DNA from: Hymenobacter rubripertinctus
Lineage (GTDB): Bacteria; Bacteroidota; Bacteroidia; Cytophagales; Hymenobacteraceae
Length of the DNA: 55,402 nt
Assembly (NCBI RefSeq): GCF_003583925.1
Contig: NZ_QYCN01000007.1
Span: 82,544-137,945 of the forward strand
Reading direction: 5' to 3'
The notes beneath the pieces are model-generated. The model had not been told where the DNA came from. It ran no database searches and was given only the letters and a program-made list of their open reading frames with translations. Shown in pieces: positions 25,085 through 33,071 of this stretch; within the stretch, counting starts at the first letter, position 1, and every line of letters starts with the position of its first letter. Made by a program: the position numbers and the translations under genes.

Positions 25085-27307
25085 CTAGTTGGCGGGCGTG
25101 ATGAGCAGAATTTCGCCGGGCTTCACCGCGAAGTCGGCCTTGCTGTTCCACTCCATAATCTGCTTGATGGTGACGCCGTATTGGCGGGAAATGGCATACA
25201 TCGTTTCACCCGGTTGCACCGTGTGGCGCACGGCAGTGGCCGGTACCGCCGCCGCCGGAGCCGCCGCACTACCAGCCGGACTGGCGGCCGGGGTACCCGA
25301 CGCCGGAGTTTCGGTGGGGGCAGCCACGCGCAGCACCTGCCCGATTTTGAGCGCGGGGTTGGCGGGCAGGTCGTTCCAGGCAATGAGGTCGGCGGGGCGC
25401 AGCTGGAAACGGCGGGCCACTGAGTACAGGTTTTCTTTGGGCTGCACGGTGTGCAGGCCGCTGGCTGGAATTGGCTCCACGGTAGTCGGCGGAATGGCGG
25501 CCGGGGCCGGAGCTGCCGGAGCAGCTGCCGGAACCGGAGCAACTACGGCCGGCTTAACCGCGGCGGGAGCAGGAAGAGTCGGAGCGGTAGCAGTCGGAGC
25601 GGGGGCGGGGGCGGGGGCGGGGGCGGCAACAGGCGGGGCGGGACGCGGGGCGGCGGGAACCGGAACCGTTGGGGCGGGGCGCACCGGGGCGGGCGGGGTA
25701 GAAGCCGGTGCTGCATCGCGCGGCTCATCGGCTACGGGCCGGGCGGCGGGCATAGGTTTGGGCGGCGGCAGGGTAGAAACCGGGGCCGGAGCCGCCGGAC
25801 GCGGAGTTGAAGAAGGTGCGGGAGCCGGCGCCGATGCGGGTGCCGGGGGCAGGTCGTTGAGGTTTTCTACCGGTTCATCAACAGCCGAATCCGGCTCTTC
25901 CACGCCGTCTTCCAGCATGCGGCTGGCGTTGGCCGTGCCTCCCCGATAAGGCTCCGATTCATCCGAAGTGCGCTTTTTTGCCCGCTGAGCGGCGGCGGAA
26001 GGCTTGGCTGACACGGGCTGCTCGAAGGCCGCCAGGGCGGCGCGGTTCTGGCTGTCGGCGTACTCTACTGGGACTGTTTTGGGGCGGGTGTGCTGGAGCC
26101 ACAGCACGCGGCCGGGGCGCAACTCCTCGTTGCGGGCCATGCGGTTCTGCTGCCAGATGGCCTTGGCCCGGATGCCATACTTCTGCGACACCGTGACCAC
26201 GCTTTCGCTGGGCTGGGCCACGTGGTACTCCACGGCGGCCTTGTCGCGCTTCTTCTGCAAAAAATACGGCTGGCCGGGCACAATCTGGTCGAACACAAAC
26301 AGGTCGTTGTATTGCAGGAAGCGTTTCATCTTCAGATTGCCGCGCCTGGCCAGGCTTTCCTTGGTATCGCCGGGCAGCGCAATCAGAGCCCGCAGCCCAT
26401 TCACGCGCACGAAGTCCGCGTTTTCAGGATCGGGGGCGGGTTGCTGAAGGAGCTGGCCGGCGGCGGCGTTTTTTTGCTGGGCAGCCAACAGGGTAAGCTG
26501 GGTAGGGTCGGTGATGGGCACCAGCAGGGTGTACACGCGGTCGGTGGGCACGGTGGGGGCCAGCAGCCAGCGGTTGTGGCGGGCCAGCTCCTCGGGGTTC
26601 TGACGCAGACTTTGGGCCATAAAGGCCAGGCCCTGCCCGGCCGGGGCCGGAAACTCCTGCAATTGCAGGGGCGGCTCGGTGTTCAGGTTCAGGGCTGGCT
26701 CGAAGGCGATTTTGTGGGCCAGAAACGTGAGCACGTAGCCGTTGGTGCGCTCCGAAATCTCCATTTCGGTGGCGTCATAGTCGGTGGGTAGCGTGTAGGG
26801 CTTGGCCCCGGTCAGGCCCAGGTTGTAGCTGATGAGGGCGTTGAGCCAGTTATGAAACGTTTTGTTGTTGCGCAGCAGGTACTGGGCCGCCGCCTTCGAG
26901 GAGGCCACAATGTGCTTGCGCTCATCCACCGATTCGTTCATCACCAGCCCAAAATCCTGGGCCGACTCGCGCTTGAACTGCCAGTAGCCCACGGCGTCGT
27001 GGATACTCTGGGCATCACCTTGTAAACCACTTTCCTGCAAGGCCAGAAAGTGAAAATCGAGCGGCAGGCCTTCCTGCTGAAAAGCGCGGTCGATGAGCGG
27101 GAAGTAAGCGTCGGCCAGCACCACCTGCTTCTGAAACGACGCCTGGTGGCGGCGTAGCGCATCCACTTTCTGCTGGAGGGCCGTGCGGCCGCCGTCGGTG
27201 AGGCGCAGGCGCAGGCCGCCCAGGGTCAGGTTGGCCGGTACCGGCACCGTTTGGGCCGTGCCCAGCAGCGGCAGTAGCAGGAGCAGCAGCAGGAAAAGTC
27301 GTTTCAT
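25085..27307 (-). CDS. MltD-like lytic transglycosylase with LysM repeats
   Basis: This murein hydrolase of 740 residues cleaves peptidoglycan glycan strands. A signal peptide (MKRLFLLLLLLLPLLGTAQ) is followed by an SLT domain with the catalytic glutamate E91 in FLALQESGLQ. Further SLT motifs are AVGYWQFKRESAQDFGL and ALISYNLGLTGAK. A LysM-like segment (YHVAQPSESVVTVSQKYGI) lies near residue 370. A very long Pro/Ala-rich linker (about residues 470-620) precedes two clear C-terminal LysM domains. The linker is about 150 residues and is longer than in typical MltD. It is upstream of the second LysM gene in the same direction. Confidence 0.9.
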   Translation of the reverse strand: MKRLFLLLLLLLPLLGTAQTVPVPANLTLGGLRLRLTDGGRTALQQKVDALRRHQASFQKQVVLADAYFPLIDRAFQQEGLPLDFHFLALQESGLQGDAQSIHDAVGYWQFKRESAQDFGLVMNESVDERKHIVASSKAAAQYLLRNNKTFHNWLNALISYNLGLTGAKPYTLPTDYDATEMEISERTNGYVLTFLAHKIAFEPALNLNTEPPLQLQEFPAPAGQGLAFMAQSLRQNPEELARHNRWLLAPTVPTDRVYTLLVPITDPTQLTLLAAQQKNAAAGQLLQQPAPDPENADFVRVNGLRALIALPGDTKESLARRGNLKMKRFLQYNDLFVFDQIVPGQPYFLQKKRDKAAVEYHVAQPSESVVTVSQKYGIRAKAIWQQNRMARNEELRPGRVLWLQHTRPKTVPVEYADSQNRAALAAFEQPVSAKPSAAAQRAKKRTSDESEPYRGGTANASRMLEDGVEEPDSAVDEPVENLNDLPPAPASAPAPAPSSTPRPAAPAPVSTLPPPKPMPAARPVADEPRDAAPASTPPAPVRPAPTVPVPAAPRPAPPVAAPAPAPAPAPTATAPTLPAPAAVKPAVVAPVPAAAPAAPAPAAIPPTTVEPIPASGLHTVQPKENLYSVARRFQLRPADLIAWNDLPANPALKIGQVLRVAAPTETPASGTPAASPAGSAAAPAAAVPATAVRHTVQPGETMYAISRQYGVTIKQIMEWNSKADFAVKPGEILLITPAN

Positions 27308-27655
27308 ACAAAGCAGGCGATACGCGGAGCCACTGCGCCAGCCCGGCTGGCCGGCCCCGTGAGCCTACAAAGTAGAGGAAAAATCGGGTGCGTTCCGTGC
27401 TGTTGCCCGCAAATCCTAGAGAATGACGGAATTCTACCGCGTAACAAAGGGCGGTAAGCGGGCAGTGGTTCGCGCTCAGATCAGTTGCCGCGCAAACCCG
27501 GTCAGCAACGCAAGCAGCCTGAGTACCGGCCCCTTTTATGGAGCTCCGGTTGCTGCACCGATCTTTTTCGGTCGTTTCTGATCAGGCCAGCAAGGGATTG
27601 CCTTTCCAGCACCCGGCGGCCAGGATATTGACTCAAATGAGCGGGACAATATCCC
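27308..27655. other. Divergent spacer, no gene
   Basis: This 348-nt gap lies between the minus-strand lytic transglycosylase and the plus-strand outer-membrane protein. I see no credible gene. It holds the promoter of each flank, including the strong -7 box at 27656. Confidence 0.5.
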
Positions 27656-27663
27656 TAGCTTTG
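27656..27663 (+). promoter_or_regulatory. -7 box TAGCTTTG directly before the barrel gene
   Basis: A perfect TAnnTTTG match ends 4 nt before the ATG at 27668. Initiation would fall at or next to the start codon, implying a leaderless mRNA. Confidence 0.6.
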
Positions 27664-27667
27664 CACC

Positions 27668-28387
27668 ATGAAACACCTGTTTATCTCCCTATTCTTACTC
27701 GGTTTAGTTGGTTATGCGCAAGGCCAAACCAATATCAGCGCGGGGCCCATTGTCGGGTTCAATGCCAGTACGGCGCCTTATGAGTACGACCACACCTTCA
27801 CGACCCATTATCGAACTGGAGGCGCAATAGGAGTACTGGTAAATGCCCAGCGCCAGCACCTGGCCCTACAGGTAGCAGCACTTTACCAGCAGAAGGGGTT
27901 TCGCATCGATGATGAGTACACTTCACCCCGCAGTCTGTATACCCGCCAGAAAAACGACTATCGCCTGAATTACTTGAATATACCCGTGCAGGTGGCCTAT
28001 GCCTTTCGTCGCGACGGGCAAGGGTTTCAGGTATTTGCCGGTGGCTATGTCGGGTTGCTGCTTCGGGGAAAAGCCGAACTTGATACGTACTATGAGGACG
28101 CGATGAGTGGAACGAGTGATGCGCGCCAAGGCACCACGAAGCTTAAGCCGGGGCGGGCCACTGAGCTTTATTCCATTCATTCCTACTCCCAACGAATTGA
28201 TGCCGGCCTGCAAGTCGGAGCTGGTTACCGCTATGAGCAGCTACTACTGCAGTTGAGCTACAGCTACGGACTACGTAACGTTGGCCCCCGGTACGAGGAA
28301 GGGATTGGGGTCGGGTTTATTACACCCAGCTATTACAATCGGGTAGCGCAGGTATCGATGGCCTATCTGTTCGGGCATTCTGAATAG
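27668..28387 (+). CDS. Outer-membrane beta-barrel protein, PorT-like
   Basis: The 239-residue protein starts with a signal peptide (MKHLFISLFLLGLVGYAQGQ). It consists of alternating beta strands of the outer-membrane beta-barrel type common in Bacteroidota (PF13568-like). Examples are GGAIGVLVNAQRQHLALQVAALYQ, LNIPVQVAYAF, RIDAGLQVGAGYRYEQLLLQLSY and the C-terminal strand YNRVAQVSMAYLFG. The role is unknown; barrels of this size often accompany secretion or motility systems but no partner is nearby. A 26-bp terminator stem follows immediately. Confidence 0.8.
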   Translation: MKHLFISLFLLGLVGYAQGQTNISAGPIVGFNASTAPYEYDHTFTTHYRTGGAIGVLVNAQRQHLALQVAALYQQKGFRIDDEYTSPRSLYTRQKNDYRLNYLNIPVQVAYAFRRDGQGFQVFAGGYVGLLLRGKAELDTYYEDAMSGTSDARQGTTKLKPGRATELYSIHSYSQRIDAGLQVGAGYRYEQLLLQLSYSYGLRNVGPRYEEGIGVGFITPSYYNRVAQVSMAYLFGHSE

Positions 28388-28420
28388 CCTGGGCGGGAGT
28401 AACTTTTCGTGCGCTTTATC

Positions 28421-28477
28421 ATTCAACGAAACAGAAGGCCCGCTCCCATCTGGAGCGGGCCTTCTGTTTCGTTGAAT
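28421..28477 (+). terminator. 26-bp perfect stem terminator
   Basis: The arms 28421-28446 and 28452-28477 match perfectly around a 5-nt loop. The stem is one of the longest in the window. Confidence 0.85.
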
Positions 28478-28514
28478 TCAGCGGTAATCTGGCAGGAAGC
28501 GGTAAAGCAGCCCA

Positions 28515-28608
28515 TCATTCCGAGCACAGCAGAGGAATCTTGTGGGTTGATGTTAGGGCTACTATTGCAACGTCAGTACGCAAGATTCTTCGACAGTGCT
28601 CGGAATGA
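28515..28608. repeat. Palindromic element, shared core
   Basis: TCATTCCGAGCAC at 28515-28527 is inverted at 28596-28608. Inside, AATCTT and AAGATT arms continue the pairing with a short loop region of about 40 nt. The core TCATTCCGAGC matches elements at 32898, 43501 and 45462. There are no tandem-unit arms in this copy. Confidence 0.75.
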
Positions 28609-28628
28609 CGTTTGAACAGCCAACGTCC

Positions 28629-31556
28629 TTACATGCCGCCCCCCCCGGGCCGACCGGAACCGCCACCGGGGCGCGGACCGTCGCCGCCGGGGCGGCCCTC
28701 GTCGCCGTTGCTACGATCTGCGCCGCTGCCGAAGCTGCGGATGTTGTAGGTGAAGCTCAGCAGGAAGTAACGCTGCAAAATGTTGGTCTGGACGTCCTCG
28801 GTGTAAGCGGCCGCGATGTTGCGCTGAATGCTATTGTTCTGGCCCAGCAAATCGAAGGCATTGAGCTGGATTTCGCCCCGCTGGTTGGCGAAGATTTTCT
28901 TGCCCAGCGAGGCGTTCCAGAGCACAAAGTTCTGGTTGAAGCCCGCCGACAAACCCGAATACAGCTGGTGGTTGACGTCGGACTTGAGCGTGATGCCCTT
29001 GGCCACAATCCAGCTGAGGCGCAGGCTGGTGTTCTGGCGGAAGTAGCGGCTGTTGAGCTGGGGCTGCAACGAGTTGCGCACGTAGCTCTGGCTCGAATTC
29101 GAGGAGAGCGTGAAGTCGACTTCCGGGCTGATGTTGCTGCTTAAACTGGCGCCCAGCCCCGCCGAGGGTGTGCGGTTGTAGTTGAGCTCGCCGAACACCA
29201 GGCCCGGCGTTTGGGTGTAGCTGCCGTTGGCGTTCAGGCTCAGGTTCGACTTGATGAAGGCCAGAGGCAGGCTGTAGTTGAGAAACGAGCGCACCGCGTA
29301 CTGCTCGTTCAGGTTCACGGGGCGGGTAAGCTGGCCCCCGGCCGGCACCGTAATGCCATCGACCGTCAGGGGCTGGGTGCCGGCGTAAACGGTGTTGTTG
29401 GTGATGTAATTGTTGACGTAGGAGCCGCTGAGCAACGCGAAAAACGAGCGCGACTTCTCGGGCACCGCCGCCGAGTAGCGCAGAAACAGGTTCTGGCGGT
29501 TTTCCTGGCGCAGGTTGGGGTTGCCGGTCGTCAGCTGCAACGGGTTCGAGTTGTTCACCACCTCCTGCAGCTGGCTCACGCTGGGCGGGTTGGTGCTGGT
29601 GCGGTAGGTCAGGCGCAGGTTCTGCTGCTTCGAGAAGTTGTAGCGCAGCCGGGCATTGGGCAGCAGGTTGAGGAAGCTGCGCTGGGTTTGGCCGGGGCGC
29701 GGAAACTCCTGGTCGCTGCGCAGCTGGGCGTGCTGCACCTCGGCCCCCACCGACCACTGCAAATCCTGGTTCTGGTAGCGGTAGCTCAGCTCGCCCGAGT
29801 TGGTGAGGTAGCGGCTCTGAAACACGGAGCTCAGCGTGTCGTTGAGGCGGCTGTACTGCTGCTCACCGGGCTCAAAATCGAAGGTTTTCTTGCTGGAGTT
29901 ATTAGGCGTGTACGAGAGGTCGTACTCCAGCTGCAGGGCGCTGTGCTCGCCCAGCGGCTCGGTGTAGTCGAGGCTGCCGCGCCAGTTCCAGCCGGTTTGC
30001 TGGAGCTCCGAGAACTGGTTGAGCGTGCTGGTCAGGGGCTGGTTGTTACGGTAGAAGGTGGTGCTGGAGAGCAGGTTGTTGTCGCCGCGGTTGTCGGTGT
30101 AGCTCGTGTTCAGGCCGGCTGAAAACGTGCGGCCCCGGGTGGCAAACTTGTGGCGGTAGAGCAGCTGGTTGGCGGCCGAAATGCCCGTCAGGGCCGAGCG
30201 GTAGGAGCTGTTGTTGGCCCCCTGGGGCGCGGTGGCGGCATCGTGCTGCACCAGAAACGTGCTGCCGTCGAGCAGGCTGGTGCCGGTGTTGCGCTGCACC
30301 GAGAGGCTGGGCCGCCAGAGCAGCGAGTTCAGCGAATCAAACTTGTGGTCGAGGCGCAGGTTGAAGCGGTTGTTGCTGTTCTGGCTCGTAGCCCGCGCAT
30401 CTTCCTGGTAGCGCAAATCCTGGCGCTGGCCGGGCGTGGGCACGTAGCGGCGCAGCAGGTTGGTGAGGCTGGTGTTGTCGCTCAAATTGAAGAAGTAGCT
30501 GCCCTGCACGTCGGTTTTGGTGCCCCAGGTGTCGGAGTAGTTCAGGCCCAGCGCGTGGGTCTGGCTGATGCCGCCCTGCTGATTGACCAGAAAGTCGCCC
30601 ACGTTGCCGCTGCTCTGGCCGCCGCCACCACCGCCCCGGCCTCCGCGGCCACCCCGGCCCCCGCCACCCTGGGCCGAGGTGCCCACCACGCCCAGTAAAT
30701 CGTCGGTGCCGAAGTTCTGCTCGTTGATGTTATTGCTCTGGGCCACCACCGAAATACGCTGCTTGCCGGCAAACTTATTGATGTTGCCGCTCAGCCGGTA
30801 CCGGTCGTCGAGGGGGCCGTAGCCGGCCACCACCCGCCCGAACGTGCCGTTGCGAAACTTGGGTTTGGTGATGATGTTGATGGTTTTCTGCTGGTTGCCG
30901 TCGTCGAAACCCGTGAACTGGGCCTGGTCGGAAGCGCGGTCGTAGACCTGAATCTTGTCGATGACCTCGGCCGGCAGGTTCTTGAGTACCGCGTCGGGGT
31001 CGTTGCCGAAAAACTCCTTGCCGTCCACCAGCACCCGCTGCACCTGTTCGCCCTGGGCCTGCAGCTTGCCGGTGGTGGGGTCCACGACCACGCCAGGCAT
31101 CTTGGTGAGCAGGTCCTGGGCATTGGCATCAGGGTTGGTTTTGAAGGCGCTGGCGTTGAACTGGGCCGTATCGCCCTTCTGCACGGCGGCGGCCGCCTGG
31201 CCCACTACTTCCACGCCCTTGAGCGCCACGCCCCCGCCGGCGCGCAGCGCCAGATTGCCCAGGCTCAGCGGTTGGCCGCCTACCTCCACGGTGCGCTGTA
31301 CCTGCTCATAGCCCAAAAACGACACGGTGAGCCGGTAGCGCCCCGTTGGCACGCCCCGCACTACAAACGAGCCATCGGCCTCCACGGCCGCGCCCCGCTT
31401 CACCGAGTCGGACAATTGCAGCAGCAACACGTTGGCCCCAATCAGCGCCGACTGGTCCTGGGCATCCAGCACCCGCCCACTGACGGTCGTCTGGGCCCGG
31501 GCCGTGGTCAGTAGCGAAATAAAGAGCAGCAGAACAAGGAGAAAACGTAGCGTCAT
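28629..31556 (-). CDS. Outer-membrane TonB-dependent receptor-like barrel
   Basis: This is a 975-residue outer-membrane protein. A signal peptide (MTLRFLLVLLLFISLLTTARAQ) leads to a carboxypeptidase-regulatory-like domain (VSGRVLDAQDQSALIGANVLL). A plug-like region follows (LTKMPGVVVDPTTGKLQAQG, VLVDGKEFFGNDPDAVL). The rest is a long barrel of the OMP_b-brl_3 class. An Arg/Gly-rich run (GGGGRGGRGGRGGGGGG) near residue 300 and a Gly/Pro/Arg tail after the last strand (RPGGDGPRPGGGSGRPGGGG) are unusual. No SusD partner is adjacent, so the substrate cannot be guessed. The ATG follows a pyrimidine-rich stretch. Confidence 0.9.
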   Translation of the reverse strand: MTLRFLLVLLLFISLLTTARAQTTVSGRVLDAQDQSALIGANVLLLQLSDSVKRGAAVEADGSFVVRGVPTGRYRLTVSFLGYEQVQRTVEVGGQPLSLGNLALRAGGGVALKGVEVVGQAAAAVQKGDTAQFNASAFKTNPDANAQDLLTKMPGVVVDPTTGKLQAQGEQVQRVLVDGKEFFGNDPDAVLKNLPAEVIDKIQVYDRASDQAQFTGFDDGNQQKTINIITKPKFRNGTFGRVVAGYGPLDDRYRLSGNINKFAGKQRISVVAQSNNINEQNFGTDDLLGVVGTSAQGGGGRGGRGGRGGGGGGQSSGNVGDFLVNQQGGISQTHALGLNYSDTWGTKTDVQGSYFFNLSDNTSLTNLLRRYVPTPGQRQDLRYQEDARATSQNSNNRFNLRLDHKFDSLNSLLWRPSLSVQRNTGTSLLDGSTFLVQHDAATAPQGANNSSYRSALTGISAANQLLYRHKFATRGRTFSAGLNTSYTDNRGDNNLLSSTTFYRNNQPLTSTLNQFSELQQTGWNWRGSLDYTEPLGEHSALQLEYDLSYTPNNSSKKTFDFEPGEQQYSRLNDTLSSVFQSRYLTNSGELSYRYQNQDLQWSVGAEVQHAQLRSDQEFPRPGQTQRSFLNLLPNARLRYNFSKQQNLRLTYRTSTNPPSVSQLQEVVNNSNPLQLTTGNPNLRQENRQNLFLRYSAAVPEKSRSFFALLSGSYVNNYITNNTVYAGTQPLTVDGITVPAGGQLTRPVNLNEQYAVRSFLNYSLPLAFIKSNLSLNANGSYTQTPGLVFGELNYNRTPSAGLGASLSSNISPEVDFTLSSNSSQSYVRNSLQPQLNSRYFRQNTSLRLSWIVAKGITLKSDVNHQLYSGLSAGFNQNFVLWNASLGKKIFANQRGEIQLNAFDLLGQNNSIQRNIAAAYTEDVQTNILQRYFLLSFTYNIRSFGSGADRSNGDEGRPGGDGPRPGGGSGRPGGGGM

Positions 31557-31643
31557 CGAGCGAAATGTGAGGTATCAGCCAACAAAGACACCAGAAACCC
31601 GCCGGCGTTTAATGGGAGGGGAATATTTCTTTCGGCCGCATCG

Positions 31644-31680
31644 AGACTGTCCCGCGAAAATCTGTTTCGCGGTACAGTCT
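31644..31680 (-). terminator. Terminator after the O-methyltransferase
   Basis: AGACTGT and CCCGCGAAA at 31644-31659 pair with TTTCGCGG and ACAGTCT at 31665-31680, with a small interruption. It lies directly after the methyltransferase stop on the minus strand. Confidence 0.7.
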
Positions 31681-31682
31681 AC

Positions 31683-32327
31683 TTATAGCTTGCGCACCAG
31701 CAGCAGCCCGTCGCGCAGGGGCAGCAGCACGTTTTCCACCCGCTCATCGGCCTGCACCTTGGCGTTGAAGGCGCGCACGGCGTGGGTGTCCTTGTCGGAG
31801 GGCTTCACGGGGTAATCGGGCAGGACTTTGCCGTTCCAGAGTACGTTATCGATCAGCAGAAACCCGCCGGTCCGTACCTGGGGCAACGTCAGCTCGTAAT
31901 AGGCGTCGTTGTTGATTTTGTCGGCGTCGATGAACACCAAATCCCAGGTTTCGGCCAGCGTCGGCAGCAGCTGCCGGGCGTCGCCGAGGTGGAGCTGCAC
32001 CTTGTCCTGCAAGCCCGCTTCGGCCACGTAGCGGCGGATGCGGCCCGCCAGCTCGGGGTTCTGCTCGATGGTGTGCAGCACGCCTTCCGGGGCCAGCCCC
32101 TCGGCCAGGCACAGGGCCGAGTAGCCGGTAAACGTGCCCAGCTCCAGCACCCGCCGCGGCCGGATCATGTGGCTCAGCATACTCAAGAGCCGCCCCTGCG
32201 CGTGCCCCGACAACATCCGGGCATGCAGCACCTGCACGTGGGTTTCGCGGTTGAGGCGGGCGAGCAGCGCACTTTCGGGGCTGGTGTGGTCGTCGGCGTA
32301 GCGTTGGGCGTCGTCGGGGGAGTACAT
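31683..32327 (-). CDS. Class I SAM-dependent O-methyltransferase
   Basis: This 214-residue enzyme belongs to the COMT/caffeoyl-CoA O-methyltransferase type. The SAM motif is VLELGTFTGYSALCLAEGL. The metal and SAM contacts are LVFIDADKINNDAYYE and LLIDNVLWNGKV. The substrate is a catechol-like small molecule in characterised relatives; none can be assigned here. A box TAACTTTG lies 53 nt upstream of the ATG, giving it its own promoter although the SRA gene precedes it on the same strand. Confidence 0.9.
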   Translation of the reverse strand: MYSPDDAQRYADDHTSPESALLARLNRETHVQVLHARMLSGHAQGRLLSMLSHMIRPRRVLELGTFTGYSALCLAEGLAPEGVLHTIEQNPELAGRIRRYVAEAGLQDKVQLHLGDARQLLPTLAETWDLVFIDADKINNDAYYELTLPQVRTGGFLLIDNVLWNGKVLPDYPVKPSDKDTHAVRAFNAKVQADERVENVLLPLRDGLLLVRKL

Positions 32328-32379
32328 GGCAGTAGGGCGAAGCGCCGCTTCGCTCCGATATGGAAGGGCTGAGAAAGTC

Positions 32380-32387
32380 CAAAGTTA
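32380..32387 (-). promoter_or_regulatory. -7 box TAACTTTG for the O-methyltransferase
   Basis: A perfect TAnnTTTG match on the minus strand lies 53 nt upstream of the start codon, in the gap after the SRA gene. Confidence 0.5.
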
Positions 32388-32421
32388 CGGTTCGCGGCGG
32401 AGGCACCTCTGCGCTTTTCTG

Positions 32422-32856
32422 TTACTGCGGCACCAGTCGAAACTTCCAAACCAGAAAGCCCGCTTTGCCGGGTTCGTATACCGCGTCCGTCACCCGGTAC
32501 AGCCCCTCGTAGCGGTAGGCGTTGCCCGTTGCAACCGCGATGCGCCGGAAAACCCGCACGGGCTGGCCGGTTTCGAGGCTGCGGCGCAGGTAGAGGTTGC
32601 GGCCGCTCATTTCCTGGTTCGTGGTTTGGCGGCCGGTACGCGGGTCGCGGCCGCCGCTGCCCGAGTACGTCAGGTCGTCTTCCCGGAAGTCATCGTCGGC
32701 GTATTGGTCGGCCAGAATAATGGAATCGGCCCCCTCCGCCGCCGTGCCGCTTACGCCGGTGCGCGGTGGCCGGTGCAGCCCGGCCCGGCTCAGGGCCAGC
32801 CAGCTGGCCAGCACATCGCCCGGCCGGTAGTAGCTGACGTGGCCGAAGTGGGGCAT
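32422..32856 (-). CDS. Stand-alone SRA/YDG-domain protein
   Basis: The product is only the SET-and-RING-associated (YDG) domain, 144 residues. The domain recognises hemimethylated or hydroxymethylated cytosine in eukaryotes and guides modification-dependent nucleases in bacteria. The diagnostic stretch is seen: GADSIILADQYADDDF, DLTYSGSGGRDPRTG, QEMSGRNLYL, PVRVFRR, YRYEGLYRV and the final GFLVWKFRLV. There is no HNH or other nuclease domain fused or adjacent. It may be a modified-base reader, or a restriction remnant. It lies between an M16 peptidase and an O-methyltransferase. Confidence 0.88.
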   Translation of the reverse strand: MPHFGHVSYYRPGDVLASWLALSRAGLHRPPRTGVSGTAAEGADSIILADQYADDDFREDDLTYSGSGGRDPRTGRQTTNQEMSGRNLYLRRSLETGQPVRVFRRIAVATGNAYRYEGLYRVTDAVYEPGKAGFLVWKFRLVPQ

Positions 32857-32860
32857 CAGA

Positions 32861-33070
32861 GGTGAATGAGTGACTTGGTGAATGAGTGAAACGGAACGTC
32901 ATTCTGAGCGAAGGCGCAGCCGCAGTCGAAGAATCTCTACCGTGATGGTAATTTCTAGTGCTCGGGTCACTATTGCGGTAGAGATTCTTCGACTACGCTC
33001 CGTCCCTGGCTCAATTCGCCACATGCTCAGAATGACAGTTCTTATTTATTCCCCATCTCACTCATTCACC
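32861..33070. repeat. Palindromic element with 8-nt unit arms
   Basis: The outer arms GGTGAATGAGTGA (32861-32873) and 33058-33070 are perfect inverted copies of 8-nt units (GTGAATGA, GTGACTTG). Core arms GTCATTCTGAGC (near 32898) and GCTCAGAATGAC (33025-33036) follow. An inner perfect 16-nt pair is at 32926-32941 and 32977-32992. The right end touches the stop codon of the M16 gene. Confidence 0.8.
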
Positions 33071-33071
33071 G

